Shown here piece after piece: positions 29,098 through 43,386 of a stretch of DNA of 64,000 bases (position 1 is the stretch's first letter; the number at the start of each line of letters is the position of its first letter). The translations under genes were made by a program, and so were the position numbers. Source of the stretch: Pipra filicauda. Lineage: Eukaryota; Chordata; Aves; Passeriformes; Pipridae. The notes beneath the pieces are model-generated. The model saw only the letters and a list, made by a program, of their open reading frames with translations. It made no database searches and was not told where the DNA came from. Where the stretch lies: contig NW_024104620.1 of the NCBI RefSeq assembly GCF_003945595.2, positions 1,522,501-1,586,500 of the forward strand, written 5' to 3'.

Positions 29098-29152
29098 GGC
29101 CAGACCCTCAGATGGTATATACTGGAATAGCTTCACTGACTCTAGTAACCAT
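29098..29152. repeat. Degraded copy of ancient palindromic element
   Basis: GGCCAGACCCTCAGATGGTA, then TACTGGAATAGCTTCACTGA, keeps the order of the known GGCCAGATCCTCAGCTGGTG ... ATAGCTCCATTGA half-element. Only the left half is present. Confidence 0.6.
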
Positions 29153-29860
29153 AAAACAGAGTCTTTATTTTCAATCTTTGGATCTCTTGAGAAAATTCAC
29201 CAGTAGCTCAAAGTGCTAAATGTGGTGTGATAGGTACCTTGCAGTCAGAAACAGTGAGAAGCTACTGTCTTGCATATGCTCCTGGACAGACAGAAATAAG
29301 CATTGCTCTGGACTTACCATAATGACAATAGACATCAAACACCAAGAAATGTGAGAAAAAAATCATTTTGTTTATTTTGTGATAGTCCAATTTCAATGAT
29401 AGTCCAATCTCATCTGTGATAAAGTTGATATTTCTTTTATTCCATTGATAGATTCCTTAATTTTTTTTGCAACTGGCCTCAGATGGAAATATCTTTTTCA
29501 GAGAAGGAAAGAAGTTGACAGAAAACCAATTCTTTATGGAGCAAGTCAAATGAAGTAACAGATATTTTTGTGTATTGTGAAAATTATGTTTAACATTTTA
29601 GGGATGCTTAGTCAGAGGAAATGTTTTTTGTCCCTTTAAACTTTGCAAACACTTCATTCCTTTAAAGGAAGTCTGTGGAAATACTTCCCATGAGAATATG
29701 AATATTCAGGAAAAAAAGGGAACCATTTATGCTGATGCATATTTTTTTACTCAGTTGTTTCTGGTAGAATTGTCTGTTCCCCAAATATACCTAAGCAGGC
29801 AGATATACAATGGCAAGCACTTCTACAGTGATGTAACACAAATTTATGTTCACAGTAGCA

Positions 29861-29882
29861 CATATACATACATACATACATA
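29861..29882. repeat. (CATA)n microsatellite
   Basis: CATA units, the first slightly imperfect, give a short tetranucleotide array of 22 bp. Confidence 0.85.
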
Positions 29883-32446
29883 GCAGAAGCTTAGCACAGG
29901 AAGAACACAGGAGAACCAGTAATGGAATAAAAAAACCTTATTATCTCATGCACAACTAGAAATAACTTAATGCAGATGATCCTTTATGGAAACAAAATTG
30001 TTCTCTTCTTCCAGTGACAAGAATCACTTTTATAGACACAGTTCTTACTTCAGTCTAGAACTCTGCTCTGTGTCCTTTGTAAATGTGTTTAGGGTTATCA
30101 TTTTTATGTTAAGCCTTCTCTGGTTTTTTCCTTGATTTGTTGGCTGACATATTTATGCATATGTACTATGAACTTCACTCAATCCACTCCTGCATAATAA
30201 GATCAGGTTAAAAGTCATTTCCCATTTCCTTTTTTCAGTGTCTTTCCTAAGAAATGTTCAAGTGCATGAATATTTAAAAAAAAAATTGAACTAGGTGAAG
30301 TGAGTGCTTTGACAAAAGATCTCAACTGAGACTAAAATCCTTGACCTGAATCAGGCAGAGAAGGGAATTAAGCCAGTTTTCTTGTCTTGCTGTGTGACAG
30401 AGCCACCATGCCATGGATAACACTGGATAGATTGTCTCTCTCAGTGTTTGAAATTTCAGGCAGAATTTCAGGGAAACCTTCATTGACCAAGAACAACTGA
30501 AACTGCCCTTCTCAAAGGAGTTTCAGCCTTTCCACAGAACAGTTTTGTCAACTGAACAAAATATCATGACCAGTGGACTTGTACCATTTTCTAAAACAGC
30601 CAAGAGGCTTTGGGACTATGGGATTAATTTTCAAAACTTTATACTCTTAGAAGACTTAATCTTACTTCATTTCCTTGAGGGTGAGAACCGTCAGCATGAA
30701 TTTACCACAGGTCAAATGAAGATTATAGAAAGCCAAAGGCAGAGAGGAGCATGTAACCACAGAATAAACCCTGATGGCATTATGAATGTGGTGTTTTCTG
30801 AGCCTTGGCAGAGGTGACTGACTCCAACGCAGGAGCTCTTAAATCATAACACACGTTTATTGAAAATGCATCTGCAAAGAATTTCATCCTAATGAAGCAA
30901 GTAAAAGGAACTGAAATTGCTTAGTATATACCTTTAGAAAATCTTATTCATCTTAATATATTGGCACTGCTACAATTAATAGCCTGTTTGAATTTCCCTT
31001 ACACTTTCTATTACAGGAGGCTCATAATTCAGGCATAAAATTTTTACTCTTGGCTGAAAGTTGTTATTTAATGTCTTAGCTCATTTCATGTAGCTTTTCT
31101 GCACAACCCAGCTCACTTCCCACCAACAGAAGCTGCTACATGGGGTTCCCCAACCTAACCTGCTGGTAAGGAGTCAGCAAGCTCTGTTGCTATCTGATGT
31201 AAAGCTTGTAAGAGTATATTTTTAAAAGAAACACCTGGATCTGCCCAAGAGCAGATGGGGTAAGAGCTCAGGAAGTGGGTCTTTTAACTAAATCTTTTGA
31301 CAAAATCAGAGAATCACCCTAGCAATTTACTGACTTCTTATTTGCCTATCACCAGTATAAGGAATTTGAATCTTCCTGTCACCTTGAGTAAGGATCCTTT
31401 TGGCACACAGGTTTTTGGGCGGGGGTGATCTTATACTGGAGGCAGAAGAAAAAAACATGGTATGTCCATTGAGAATGAGGCTGAGAACAGAGGAGCAAGA
31501 ACAGCCCAGCAGCTGGGAACAGACAGCTCAAAAAACTGTTCATGGACAGGTCAAGGAAATGAGCCAGAAAGAGAATGGAGGCAGAACCATGTCTAGTTGA
31601 GACTTTTACTACGTTAAAAGAAGTGATAACACAGGGATTCTTTCCAGATTGGTCCTTACTGTTCATTCTGACTCAGGTCATGACTCACTAACACCAGATC
31701 TGCACAGGATCAAATCCCTTTACCATATAAATCTGATCCACATCAGCCAGGGATGATAACTGCACTTCTGTGGAATATCCAGACCAATTATGATGTTTAT
31801 GAAGGTTTTTACCATGACGTGAAGACAGACAACATCTTAATTAGCAAATGCAATTTATGTTGAGATGATGGTTTGCAGAGGGAACACAAGATTTTTTTCT
31901 GATCTGGCAATAGGAGTTCAAAATCCTAACTTACTACACCCTCAAATTATTATACCAAGTGAAAGGTGTTGAATTACATACCATCACAACAACTCCACTA
32001 CACATTTCCTTTCCCTTAAGGCATTATAGGCTTTCTACACTCTCGCTTTTATAACCATTTCTTTGAATATTTTTGATAATTTGCTGAATTTTATATGTGT
32101 CCATTTCTTGAACTTCCTTCTAATTTTTGAAAATTCAAAAGAATCAGAATTAAGATCTGCTGCTTTTTTTTTTTTAGTTTATTTTCTCCAAAGCACTTCC
32201 AGAGCATCTACTATTTTGTAATAAAATTGCATGAAACTGTGACAGATGACTTAGTGTATCACTTATCATATGATCTGCAAAACCCCACAAGGAAAATCAC
32301 TTTAAAAAGGAAATTAGGAAAAAGGAGGAGGAGTAGGGAAGGATATGGTGGGACCCTACTTCAGCCAGTGCTATTAAACTATTGAGACTGTATAGAATTT
32401 TTTTTCAGCAGCTCTAAGTGGAGCTGTGGGAATGTCACCCGTGGAA

Positions 32447-32640
32447 CAGTGGTCTCCATCAACTAGAGTGGAACTGGCAGTAAAGATCTCCAGTTTCTAT
32501 TCCCAGCCTTGCCACTTACAGAACAGAAAGTCACTTTCCTTCTCTGTTCCTCAGCTTCCCCATTTATAAAACACGAAAATCATTACTTACTCATTTCCCA
32601 GAAAATCTTAGTGATTCATTTAATCAAAATGCTTAACTGA
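32447..32640 (+). mobile_element. MIR-like (core-SINE) relic
   Basis: A degenerate but collinear match to the MIR consensus as I remember it. An AGTGGTCTC-like start is followed by TTCTATTCCCAGCCTTGCCACTTAC (32494-32518), then the AGTCACTTTCCTTCTCTGTTCC and CTCAGCTTCCCCATTTATAAAA equivalents (32529-32571), then CATTACTTACTCATTT, and finally TCATTTAATCAAAATGCTTA. The order and spacing fit MIR over about 190 bp. MIR copies are old and scarce in birds, so this is probably a relic from early amniote ancestry. Confidence 0.7.
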
Positions 32641-35613
32641 AAAAATATATATGAACCTTCCTCGAGGAAAAGAAAATAAACCTGCAGTTAACATAGTTCA
32701 CAAAAAGAGAAATCAGAACAAGTAGAAAATGAGTTATAAAATGCTCATTTTTGAGAACTTCACCAAACTATAAAGGCTATCACCCATGACAGCATGCTAG
32801 AACAGAGTTCATATGAAAGTGTAACCCTACAGATGATCATAGATGAGCACTGAATAAGCAGCCACTGAGGAAGTTATGTTTCTATGAATAATTTGATCAG
32901 AAAACACTGTTCTTTTTTCAGTTTTACGTGTGTCATGTCACAGCATGATGAGATTTTACCAACTCCTGTGCACTGAGGCAAATTTCTCATAAACTGGTTA
33001 AATCCACATATTTTAAGTCAGAGATTGGTAGAGTTTTTCATTAGCCTTAAAACTAACTTGCTGTTTAGGGTCTTATACATAATCTCTCTTCTTTCACGAG
33101 AGACAATAACCTCTCACTTGTACTGTTATTTTTCAGTGAGATACACTGATCCTGAATTCCAACTTCATGCAGTATGGGAGATCCTCTTTAGCCCAGAGTT
33201 CCCACTAAAATATTTGCTCACTTTGCTCTACATTGACATTTTCATTTTGAAGAGAGAATTAACATTACAAATAGACACAAATTTCAATTAATGAGGTACT
33301 CCAACACTTGGTTTGGAGTTGATTTGGTAGTATGTATTGGGATTAGAGTTGGAAGGTGTATTTCTGTTATTTGAAGTGAGAAAAAACCCAACCAAACTAT
33401 AAAATTTATAAATTTGTTTATAAATTCACAAATAAAATGATATATTATTCATTTGAAGCCATCTCTCTACAGCTCAGAAGATTTTCTCTACTGTGACAGA
33501 TTGGAAAACTCCAGTACAATTTGTCTTTTCAAGCTGTCCCTGAAAGAAGATTCTGGGGGAAGTTTTTCAAGTGCAGAAATGTGCTGTCTTTGCTTTTAGC
33601 TTATATCCAAGCTACTGAACTGAGAACATTTTATATCCTGTCAGTTTTAATGTTAGTCTACTTTTATAATTGTGTCACTTGTGAGATTTTGTTAGAACAG
33701 AGACTGGGGTTTGTGAAAATGTGAGGTGTGAACATAACACAGTAATTCACAGAGAGCTTTGTTTTCACAAACAATCCAAAACAGAGGACTTGCAAACCCT
33801 CTGGTACTCCCAGACAGCTCTGTCAACTCAGGCTTTGTCCTATCTCTCATGTGGAAAGTGGAACCAGTTCCTTACTCCAGAGCAGTGAATTCTGCCTTGT
33901 GCTCACTATCAAGGCACATTTTTTTCCTTATTGTGGCACATGTTTCTTGATTCCCTTGGCCAAGTACTTCCTTATTTCTCTTCGAAATACTGAAGAGAAT
34001 CAAAGTTATTTGTGATTTTAAGTGAAATTTTGTCTAGGTAAGTGTCAAAAATGGTAAGCAATAAGAGAAGTCAATGCATTTTGGAATAGCAGAAACATTC
34101 TGCATTTAGGTAACATAATAATTTCATATTGGTTTTTCATTAGGAAACATTTTAGAAGTCACTTTAAAATTAAAGAGAGAAGTAGAAAAAAGAATTAACT
34201 CATTTAATTTGATTTTGGAAAAAATTAAACGTTTCGGTGGTGGGTCAAGTTGATAGCTCATCTGAGATTTACTCGGCTGTTCTGGGAGGGAGTTTTCTTG
34301 GAAGGTAGAGTATTTCCATGCCAGTTGTTAAAATATTCAGGCAACAATATATCCCCTTGTGATTAATCTTTTTGATAGCCAGTGTTCTGGTCTTGCAATG
34401 CTGAAGTTCTCTTCTCATGGTCACGTACCAGTTGCTTATTGGTGTTGCTGGAATAAGATTATAGCTCTGCTGGTCAGCCAGAACCCTGGTCCTATGGCAA
34501 AGTGGAAAGAATAGCAGTCAGCTTTGTCTGGATAAGGAGTGTGCATATGGAGAACATTGGAGACAATCTGGTCATACAACCTGTGCTTCTTGGTAGCCTC
34601 TCTGTGTGCCTGCACATGCTTCAGCTTCCATTTCCTTTAGGGAACAAACACTAGGATATTTTCTTTGCCTACACACAACTCAGTAATATTTTAGGCTGAG
34701 CATTTTGCTTCCTGCCTCCTGTGTGTTTTCTCTACCTTAAGCAGCAACGTCTGTTCTCTCAGTGTCTGCCTATTCTGCTTCCCCCTTCCTTTACCTTGAA
34801 CTTTTGTATTTGTTCTGCATTAATGGCTATTAATGTTTTGATCCTTTTCACTCTACAGCCTCTCTCTGTCTCAGGTCACAGTTCTCATCAGACACTTTTT
34901 ACTTATTTCAATATTTCAGGAGTTATTCCTGGTAACAATGTCAATCATTTTATGTCCTTGCTTCACAATGGGAAAGTACAGACAGAAAAAAAAAAAAGAA
35001 AAATGAAAAAAGTAACACCCAATTTTACCTTCATTTTTTTCATCATCATTTTCTGTAGGTGTTGCATTTTTTTCCTTCTTATTTGCGTTTCCTGCCATGC
35101 TGTGGGTGCCATGAATCTGCTCAGTGACATCAAATTTCATCTTGGGAATGCTGAATAGTAACAGCTTGAGCTCTACAGTCAAATTGTTCTTTATCTGCCA
35201 CTTACAGAAATCCCAGAACTGTGGCAAATGTCTGAGTCGTGCACATGGATTTGCACTGTCTGGTCTTCACTTTTCTCTCTTTCAACTTGTACTCCTCATC
35301 TAAGTGCCATCCAATTTATTACTTGCATGAAAGACTCCTTATAGCATAAGAATTGAAAAGGCTTCAAATGTTGCAGGTTTTCAGCCATAATTGCTGCTCA
35401 ACTTCAGCCTTATCTTCATGGGTAGCACTAATACCATTTGTTATTTGCTCACTTTCAGGTAAGACATGAAGGTCAGCAATAGTGTACGAACAGGGCCTAC
35501 ACTTCCAAGGTTTATTGAGTCTAAAAAGAGCTAATTAAAGCTTCATTAACCAGTATGCCATACTATATAACTGCAACTTTCCTATGAATAAAATGTAGCA
35601 TCAGGAGCACAGA

Positions 35614-35654
35614 TTTTTCTATTTCAGCTATTTTCTATTTTCTATTTCTATTTC
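35614..35654. repeat. (TTTCTA)-type simple repeat
   Basis: A pyrimidine-rich run of TTTTCTA / TTTCTA units, imperfect, about 40 bp. Confidence 0.75.
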
Positions 35655-38600
35655 TTGTCTCTGACTGCTCCCAGGAACCAGTTCTCTATGAGAGTTCTGT
35701 AATCTGAAGCCCTGGGGTCAAGTTCCTCCTTCACCTATACAAATGTGTTTTGCACAAACCCCATCTGTTCTTGCACACTTCTTCTGAAAGCCCTGTTGTA
35801 TACCTGTATTCTATTATTCAGTGCACAGGGAGAAGAGCAAGTAATATAGACCATTCAATAACTAATGAATGACTGAATGGAAAACAGTTTTCCATTTATT
35901 TCAAATAAAAATAATGATAGACTTTTTTAAATAGGAAGGGAAACATGGTGTCACCATCAACATTTCTCGGAAGTAAATATATTTGTTACTGAAAAGGAAC
36001 TCTCATGAACTAGTTTTTTAAGCTTCTTCTGTGGTTGTTCATTTAGGCAGAAAAGAACCAAATTCCCAAGCTCGGGTAAAAGCATTTGAGACAAGGTGCA
36101 CACAGTTATGAGATAAGACCTATCCACCTCCTTGCACATGAGTAATCAAGGAACTAAAAGCAAGTGCAAGGTAATATTAACTGAGATAAACAGCTGGAAA
36201 GTAGAAGGGAATTCTTTCCCTTCACTGGAAAAGAAATCATGCTATTAATAGCTGTGGTTCGCTAATGAAAACAAGCCTTTGAAATTATTTGTCTTCATCA
36301 TATCTTGAATGAATATTTCAAGTTTGCCTAGAATTATCTTTCATGTCAGATGTTTAGAAAGTCAGTTTACCTGAAGCAGACAGTACTGATGGAGTAAAAG
36401 CACCGTGAGTTCTCTGTTAACTTCAGGGTTCAGGGCTAACAGTCCCTCCTTGGCCTGAAGAAGGAAGTTCTGAGCTCTCAGGGGTAGAAGGTAAGGATGT
36501 CATACAGTGAGTTTAGATAGGACCACATGTCTAGAAAACTAGTAGCTGGAAGTATTCAGAGGGTGTGAATCCTTCTGTTCCACATCAGAAAGTGAGAACT
36601 TACATATTTCCCTGAAAGGCAAGAGTAGACTCTTCACAATAGAACTGCTTCCTGGACAGCTGGCTTTTTGCAGATGGATACGTGCACGTTTCTTCAAACA
36701 GTGTGGCAAACCTTTACTTGAAACATTAAAGAACATTATAGTATTCATTCTGGCACCAACTCAAAATTCTCTTGATATTGAACTTCCTCCTAAACCAATG
36801 TTTTGCCTTCACTGCCTAAAAATGTTCTTTATCTGCGTGTGTGGACACACAGAGTACACCTGGTGAAAAAGTCTTGCCATGAGCTTTAGGTCTCCTTTAG
36901 GCTTTCTGCTTTCTCAGCCACGTCTGTGGAAGTTATTTCAACAACATTTATTTTCCCTCACTTTTATGCAGCTGTTCTGACAAAGCTATCATACGAACAC
37001 AAAATTTCCCTCTCTGTTCTGGTCTCTGAGATAGCCTCTAACTCCAAGGAATTAACATGTGTGATAGGTCTCTTCCTTGCATAAAATTTTTTAAATAAAG
37101 ACTAAGAAATGAATCTCAGTAATGCAGCTTTGTCAAGGAAGACTTTTCGAAGTACTAAAACTAAATCACACCCTATCCAGATGTTATGGAATTCAGACTC
37201 CTTTCTAAAATACCAGATGAAAACTTAGAACACATTTCTGGAACAACAGAACACCAAAGATACACATTAAAAGTATTTCAAAGGCACTTTGATTAACTGA
37301 GCTATAGTCATGTATTGTGCCAATTGATCTCTGTTTCTTTCTTGCCAAGTGTTGTTTCTCATCTCCAAAATAAACTGACCATGTTGAGGAGTGACCTTAA
37401 AATTGCCATTAGAGAGAGATGACTCAGAGCAAAGCCTCAAGCTATTCTATGTCTATGAGATCATGGCTCCCTGTGAATCTCTTCATTCTGAGGAGATGCT
37501 GCTGTCATCTTCCGTCATCTTAAAACTTGCAGGGCCAAATAAGTGTTTTAGATGACAAATCTGACACTGGTGTTCTTAAAAGACATTTTTTAGAGTTGCA
37601 GCCATGATTGCCAATGACTTGGGGATAACACACTTCAAGTTTTTGCTGGCACTTAAGGGCAGTTCAAGGTAGATAACCAGAATGATCATATTTGACTTCT
37701 TTCTTTTTAATTAGCTACTTTATATGCTTATATAAACACCCTGAAATACTAAAATTCAAAGGACATTCCAATTCTTAACTATCAAACAACTGAAATGCAA
37801 GATATCTCTCTGCTTTGGTACCTATCTGGTCTTTTTCACCAAGACTCACCAGGGAGCTACTATTTATGTTTTATGAATTTAAACACAATATGTTGAAGTT
37901 GTTCTAAAGTGAATTCCTGATTTCTGGATATAACCATTACTGAATCAGCTTCTTTACCACTATGAATAATTCTGTTGAATTCAGTAGAGATAAACCAGGT
38001 ATAAAACAGAACTGAAAGATCAGATTCTAAACCTCAAGTATTTAATTTTAGGTATTCAAAGTATAAAACAAGAAAGAGTTGAAAGCAATTAAGTAACTCA
38101 AATTCTGGTTACAAGAAAATTGGGCTTTTAACATATATATGGGAAAACTATGGAAAATTCTTTTTAAATGAAGAGATACAGAATGAACCCATAGGCAAAT
38201 ATACTGCATCATGATGCAATAATTACTGAAAATATCACATCTTTCCAAATCAATGGTGTCAATAGACTATTTGAAAAAAAAAGAAGCTACGTTAACCTTT
38301 TGATAAAAATGGGATTTTGACCTTGACTAAGTGCAATGTGCATAAGAGTTTGCTGTATAATTTTCTACCCTAATTAACATTTGTGTTACATAAATTTGGT
38401 AAAGCAGTTGAAAGCTAAAATCTCAAATGAAGTTTGCATCCAAATACAGTATTGCAAAATGATTCTAACACTGTTTCACCACCATATATTTCTTACGTCA
38501 GAAAAAATCTGACTCAGAAGACCACTATCTGCCTTAATCTACCTTTTCCTGACCAACAGCTTTAAGCTGCTGAAGAGACTCCCCAGAACAACTCCCTCAC

Positions 38601-41600
38601 TGAGTGATACTGTCGTCATACTACATTATTCATCTAAGCTTTTGCTCTAGGAATAGGACACTTCCATGTTGGTCTCCTGAATCCCAGAGCAAGAGGAAGT
38701 TATTCATCTTATGAATCATAATATGTCTGGAGACATTAAATGCTTGCCAGCAAGGAGAAATGAACTAGATGAAAACATCAACAGTAAAAAATCTTTGCTA
38801 ACGAGAACTACCGTACTTATAGCACATACTGCTATGTAAAAAGGTGTTAAATCTAAATAGATGCCAAAAGAAATAAAGAATGGGTAAGAAACACCTCTAT
38901 TCTCTTAAAATGAAAAGGTTTGCTTCATGAAAATTTCAAATATCAAGCATAACTCTGTTAGAAATTATCATGTGGCTGTTCTGTGTTCTCAGCTTAGTAT
39001 TTAACATTTGTGTTGAGATCCTTCCAATAATCCTGAAAGGTGTTTGGGGTTTTTTCCTGGTATTTAGAATATGCTATTTATCCTCATTTCTATTCATAAT
39101 GAATGGTGAATGTCTTATACAAATATCCAATATTTCTTAGAGATGAAATTCAGTGAGCCTGTGTCTTTTCAGCAAAATTCAGAAGTCATTCTGTTTAGGA
39201 GATTTTCCAATTGGAAGTCATACTTATTGTACTTATGTTATTTTGATTACTATTATACACGTATATTGTTACATGCATATATCTCTAAAATTGCTTATTA
39301 TCTAGTGTACGTGTTTCAGCACAGTTTAAAATTAACTTTTTTGGAGGATAGCCGTGTTCTTACATTTTAAGTACTTAAACTTTATTAAGACCATATGACC
39401 AGATCAATTATAGATAAAGGTGGTGAATAAATCTGGGTAAATTATGGGTTTGGGGGAGGATGTTGAAACTGAAAAATTAGAAAAAACCCAGCCAGTAGCA
39501 TGCGTTCACTTCTCAGGGAAAACAAAAAAAAAGAAGAAAAACAATGTATGGTCAAACAAAAATGCTGTTTGATACACACAGTAAAAACGTGTGTCATTAG
39601 GGGTTAATTAACCTTCTGATCTAACAGAGGTCAACCCACGTATAAAACATAAAAGCATGAGCTTTCAATTTAATATTTCTCACCAAATCAACTTTTTCCA
39701 TTATTTCCTACAAAAAACCTGCAAAATATGGGGAAAAATAAATACAATATTTTTTGTGCAATATGCAGAACTGAACAAAATAGGCAATTGCATGTGCGAC
39801 TCGTAAATCCATGGCTAAATTATAACAATTGTGCAACAATCAGTAAATCTCCAGTTACCTGTTCTGCATATTTGGCAGGTATAAAAATAGGCATTTACTG
39901 AAATGACAGTGCTGGTTTATTTCAATTATTAAAAGTTATGTATTTAGTGTCCCAACCTAAATATGTTAGGTTTGCAAAGTATGACAAAAGAGCTCAGTCC
40001 TATAAAATGCTACGTTAGAAGGAATATTGGTTTTCTTGCTATGCATAGAGACAATTGAGCCAAGTCCTGTCATGAAACTCAAGAGAACTGGGGGAATATT
40101 AATGTTAAAAAGTAGTCTTGTGAGTAGCATAATTAAGGATTTTGTTTATCAGTTAGGAAGCAGGAGGATGTTTCGAGAGGCAATTCCACAGAATCTCAAA
40201 ACAAAAAAGGGTAATAAAGCTCAAAACTATTTGTCTTCCTCACAGACTGAATTGAGGTGTGTGTTTTCCTTCTCTGAATGTGCCTTAGCAACTTGATCTT
40301 CATTCAGTGAAGAATTTGTTGATGCTTCTGAGAGTCTATTTGTGTGCTCTCTGAGCCAACCAAATCGTGTTCAGATGCTGGGTTTATCCCTCTTTATAAA
40401 TGATGATGCTTGGGGGCTACATAAAATTCAGAACTTCATGCTTGTTCTTCACTCTCTGAAAATTACTTTTAAAGGCATTTTAAAAGCTACTTGGTATTGA
40501 AATGAGGAAAAGAGTATACATTTGGCATCACTATCAAATTTATGAGTATAAGCCACAAAGCAAAATTTGCTCTTTATTGTTGCTTTCTGGTATAAAAAAA
40601 AAGATTCCACACTCTCTGAAGTCTATGGAAGAGAAGGTCCTTTGTGTTTCAGTGCTTTTTGGAGAGCAGAAGGGAGTAGACAAGGAAAGATTTGGCATTA
40701 TATTCAAAAATACAGGCTTCCATTTCATTTTCTTCGGGGGAAAGGAGAGGAATGCTGATTTGCAAAAAACTTAAAAGCGAGGTTTTCATCCTTTCTCAAG
40801 ATCCGAAAAGGATCTATTACATTTATTAAAAAAAAATAAAATCATCTTTTCTACATGAAGCTATTATAAAAAATTGACCGCATCCAGTGTTAGCAGTAGT
40901 GCCTGTCAGGTTTGTGTCTTATTAAGTACGTCAAATAACACCCCCCTGTTTTGCCATATCATTTGTGACCCTGCAATGACAGTGAAGGGAGAGGCAAGGA
41001 GAAAGACCCTGGGACACATCACATGGTTATACAGTCACGGTTGTGGAGTTCTAGCAAATACGAATGAATTCAACAACTTAGGTGTGCAGGATGGAAAAAT
41101 AAGTGAAAAATCAGCAGATTTATCTGGATGAATGACTGAAAGAAATGTGGGAATTTTTTTTGACAAGAAACTGGTGATAACACATTAGAGAACACTGAGG
41201 AGGTAGTAAACAAAGATGGTCAGTGATTTGCAGCTCGACATTCTGCAGAAAAATTATTGTCATTTAGTGCTGCAACCAGTCTCCAATAAGTTTTCTGCCA
41301 TTATGCATCAAAGAAATATCCACAGGAAGATAGGACACCTGCTTTGAAGTCTTTACTGTCTATTTTAGGGCATAACAGTGAATAGAGTAAACACAGAAAA
41401 ACTGAGAGAAAGGAACATGACAAGACAAAGCAAATTCAATTTAATAATTCTTTTTTAACACTAATAACATGCAAGCATCCCTTGAAATAAAATATGTTGA
41501 AAAACTGACTAAAACTATGTGGGAAATATTTGCCTGTCTTTGTGAAAGTTAGAAAACTCAAGTGTTTTCACCTTTTGCATGAAAATCTTTTCAGTGTTTA

Positions 41601-43317
41601 TTTATTTGTTTTTAATGAAAGAAGAAAGAGAAGATCACACCCAACAGCTGCTGAGCTCAGGCAAAGTTTGGAAGTCCCAAGTTCAAGTATCTGCTAAAAC
41701 TAGTGTTTGTTTATACAAAGTGTAAACAGAGAAGACTCTAATTCCATATCAGCCAGTAGCTTGGTGGTTTTTATCTGTGGTGTGAAAGACATATCAAAAC
41801 TCACACTGAATCAGGAAAAACAGACTTGATTGACTCACCCACCACTGCAGGGTCTGTGCTGCAGCCACTGGAACACTGTTTATTCCTACAATAAACTCAC
41901 CCTCCTCTCTCAGAAGAAACTGCATCTTTGCTAAAACCTTTCTGCCAAAACTAGCATGTATTTCACAGTGAAGAGTTCTGGTTTCAAAACACTGACCTTT
42001 TCAAGTGAAGACCCATTCTGTTGAAACATTACTGAACAACTTCAGAGCTGTATCTTTACCTTGTGAGGAATTAGTTGTTTGTCGCAACTTAGCATGTTTT
42101 ATTGTTTTCCTTTTCAGAAAGAAAATCTAGAAAGAAAATACAGAAAGAAGTTAAGGGGAAAATTCAATCTAAATTGGGTATGCCCTAATACCCTGGAACT
42201 TTAAATTCCAAAAAGCAACTCAAATTCTGAAGCCACTATACTATAAGATGACTAAAAACTTCCCTGCTGAAATTTTATACTCTTTTAAAACTGCCCATGA
42301 AATTGTGACTCATATCAGTTAGATCTGCCTCTGCATTTACTTAATGCAAAGTCACCCATACATCTTGGCAGTACATTCACAATGTTGTCTGCTGGCTCTG
42401 TTAAAAGTAAATAGGGTAAAATAAAATAAGATGCTATGGATTTATCATTATTCCTCCAGAAGGTGCTCTCATTTGGACAACAGACAGGAAAAGGAAACAG
42501 AAAGCATGTGACACTAATACTCTTGAGTTATTTGCCACCGTTTTTTCTAGAATATGTCAATAAAAATAATCACACTGATTAGGAAAATTGATGAAATTAA
42601 TATTCTTGTCTTTAATTTCTTTCAAAAATTTAATTTTATTGATATAATCCTGTTGTGATTCTTGAAAACATCCTGCAGGAATGTGCTTACATGTGTGTGT
42701 ATAATGCCTCCTTTCAACAAAAAGATCACAAAGAGGCTTATAATGAATCTTTAATTAGAATATATAATTTAATTGAAATGTGACTACTTATTGGGTAGAG
42801 AATAGCTTCTACTCATAACTTCATTTCATATTTACATATGCAACTACCTCCCTTAAATCTGTGGGATTAATACTGAAAACAATCTATTTTACATGCTCTG
42901 AGGGTTAATATCATCATGTGCAGCAGCTTAATTCAGTTCACCTCATATCACAAAACAAGGATGAAGAAATCTCATCAATAACCTAGAATACATTCTCTAT
43001 TTCAAATAGAAGCATAGGAAATATGATGTTTAATATGACAGCAGACAGAATTTGTATTTTGAAGGGTTTATCTAAGGTGAAAGTCTCAACAATCCGAAAC
43101 TTGATCACGCTGGGATCACTGTGTTGGCTGCCCAGACTAGAGCACTTAAAATCTCCAAATACTAATCCTTGTATAACTCTATGTTAACATGCTTACTTAA
43201 CCTTTTTAGGAGCACTCTTAAGCAAAATTATTCTATAAAGAAACCCCTAAGAACTGTTAGGTAACATGTTTGAAACAGCCTTTAAGAAGGGATCCAGATT
43301 GATTGTAATAAAGGAAT

Positions 43318-43386
43318 ATCATCAGTTGGACTAGATAGACACTGTAGGTACCTTTCCAACTGAAACGTTTATTCTATTCTATTCTA
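43318..43386 (+). mobile_element. CR1 LINE 3' tail remnant (intergenic)
   Basis: GTTGGACTAGATAGAC, then GTAGGTACCTTTCCAACTG, then an ATTCT-type terminal repeat (ATTCTATTCTATTCT) at 43371-43385 mark a CR1 3' end on the plus strand. Only about 70 bp is recognisable. Confidence 0.75.

Noticed and set aside
34721..35158. 145-codon plus-strand frame with hydrophobic stretches.
   Set aside because: It crosses poly(A) and T-rich low-complexity runs and has no recognisable homology. It is probably chance.
39602..39613. Perfect palindrome GGTTAATTAACC, similar to a homeodomain/HNF1 site.
   Set aside because: It lacks the central base of the HNF1 consensus, and 12-bp AT-rich palindromes are expected by chance in a window of this size.
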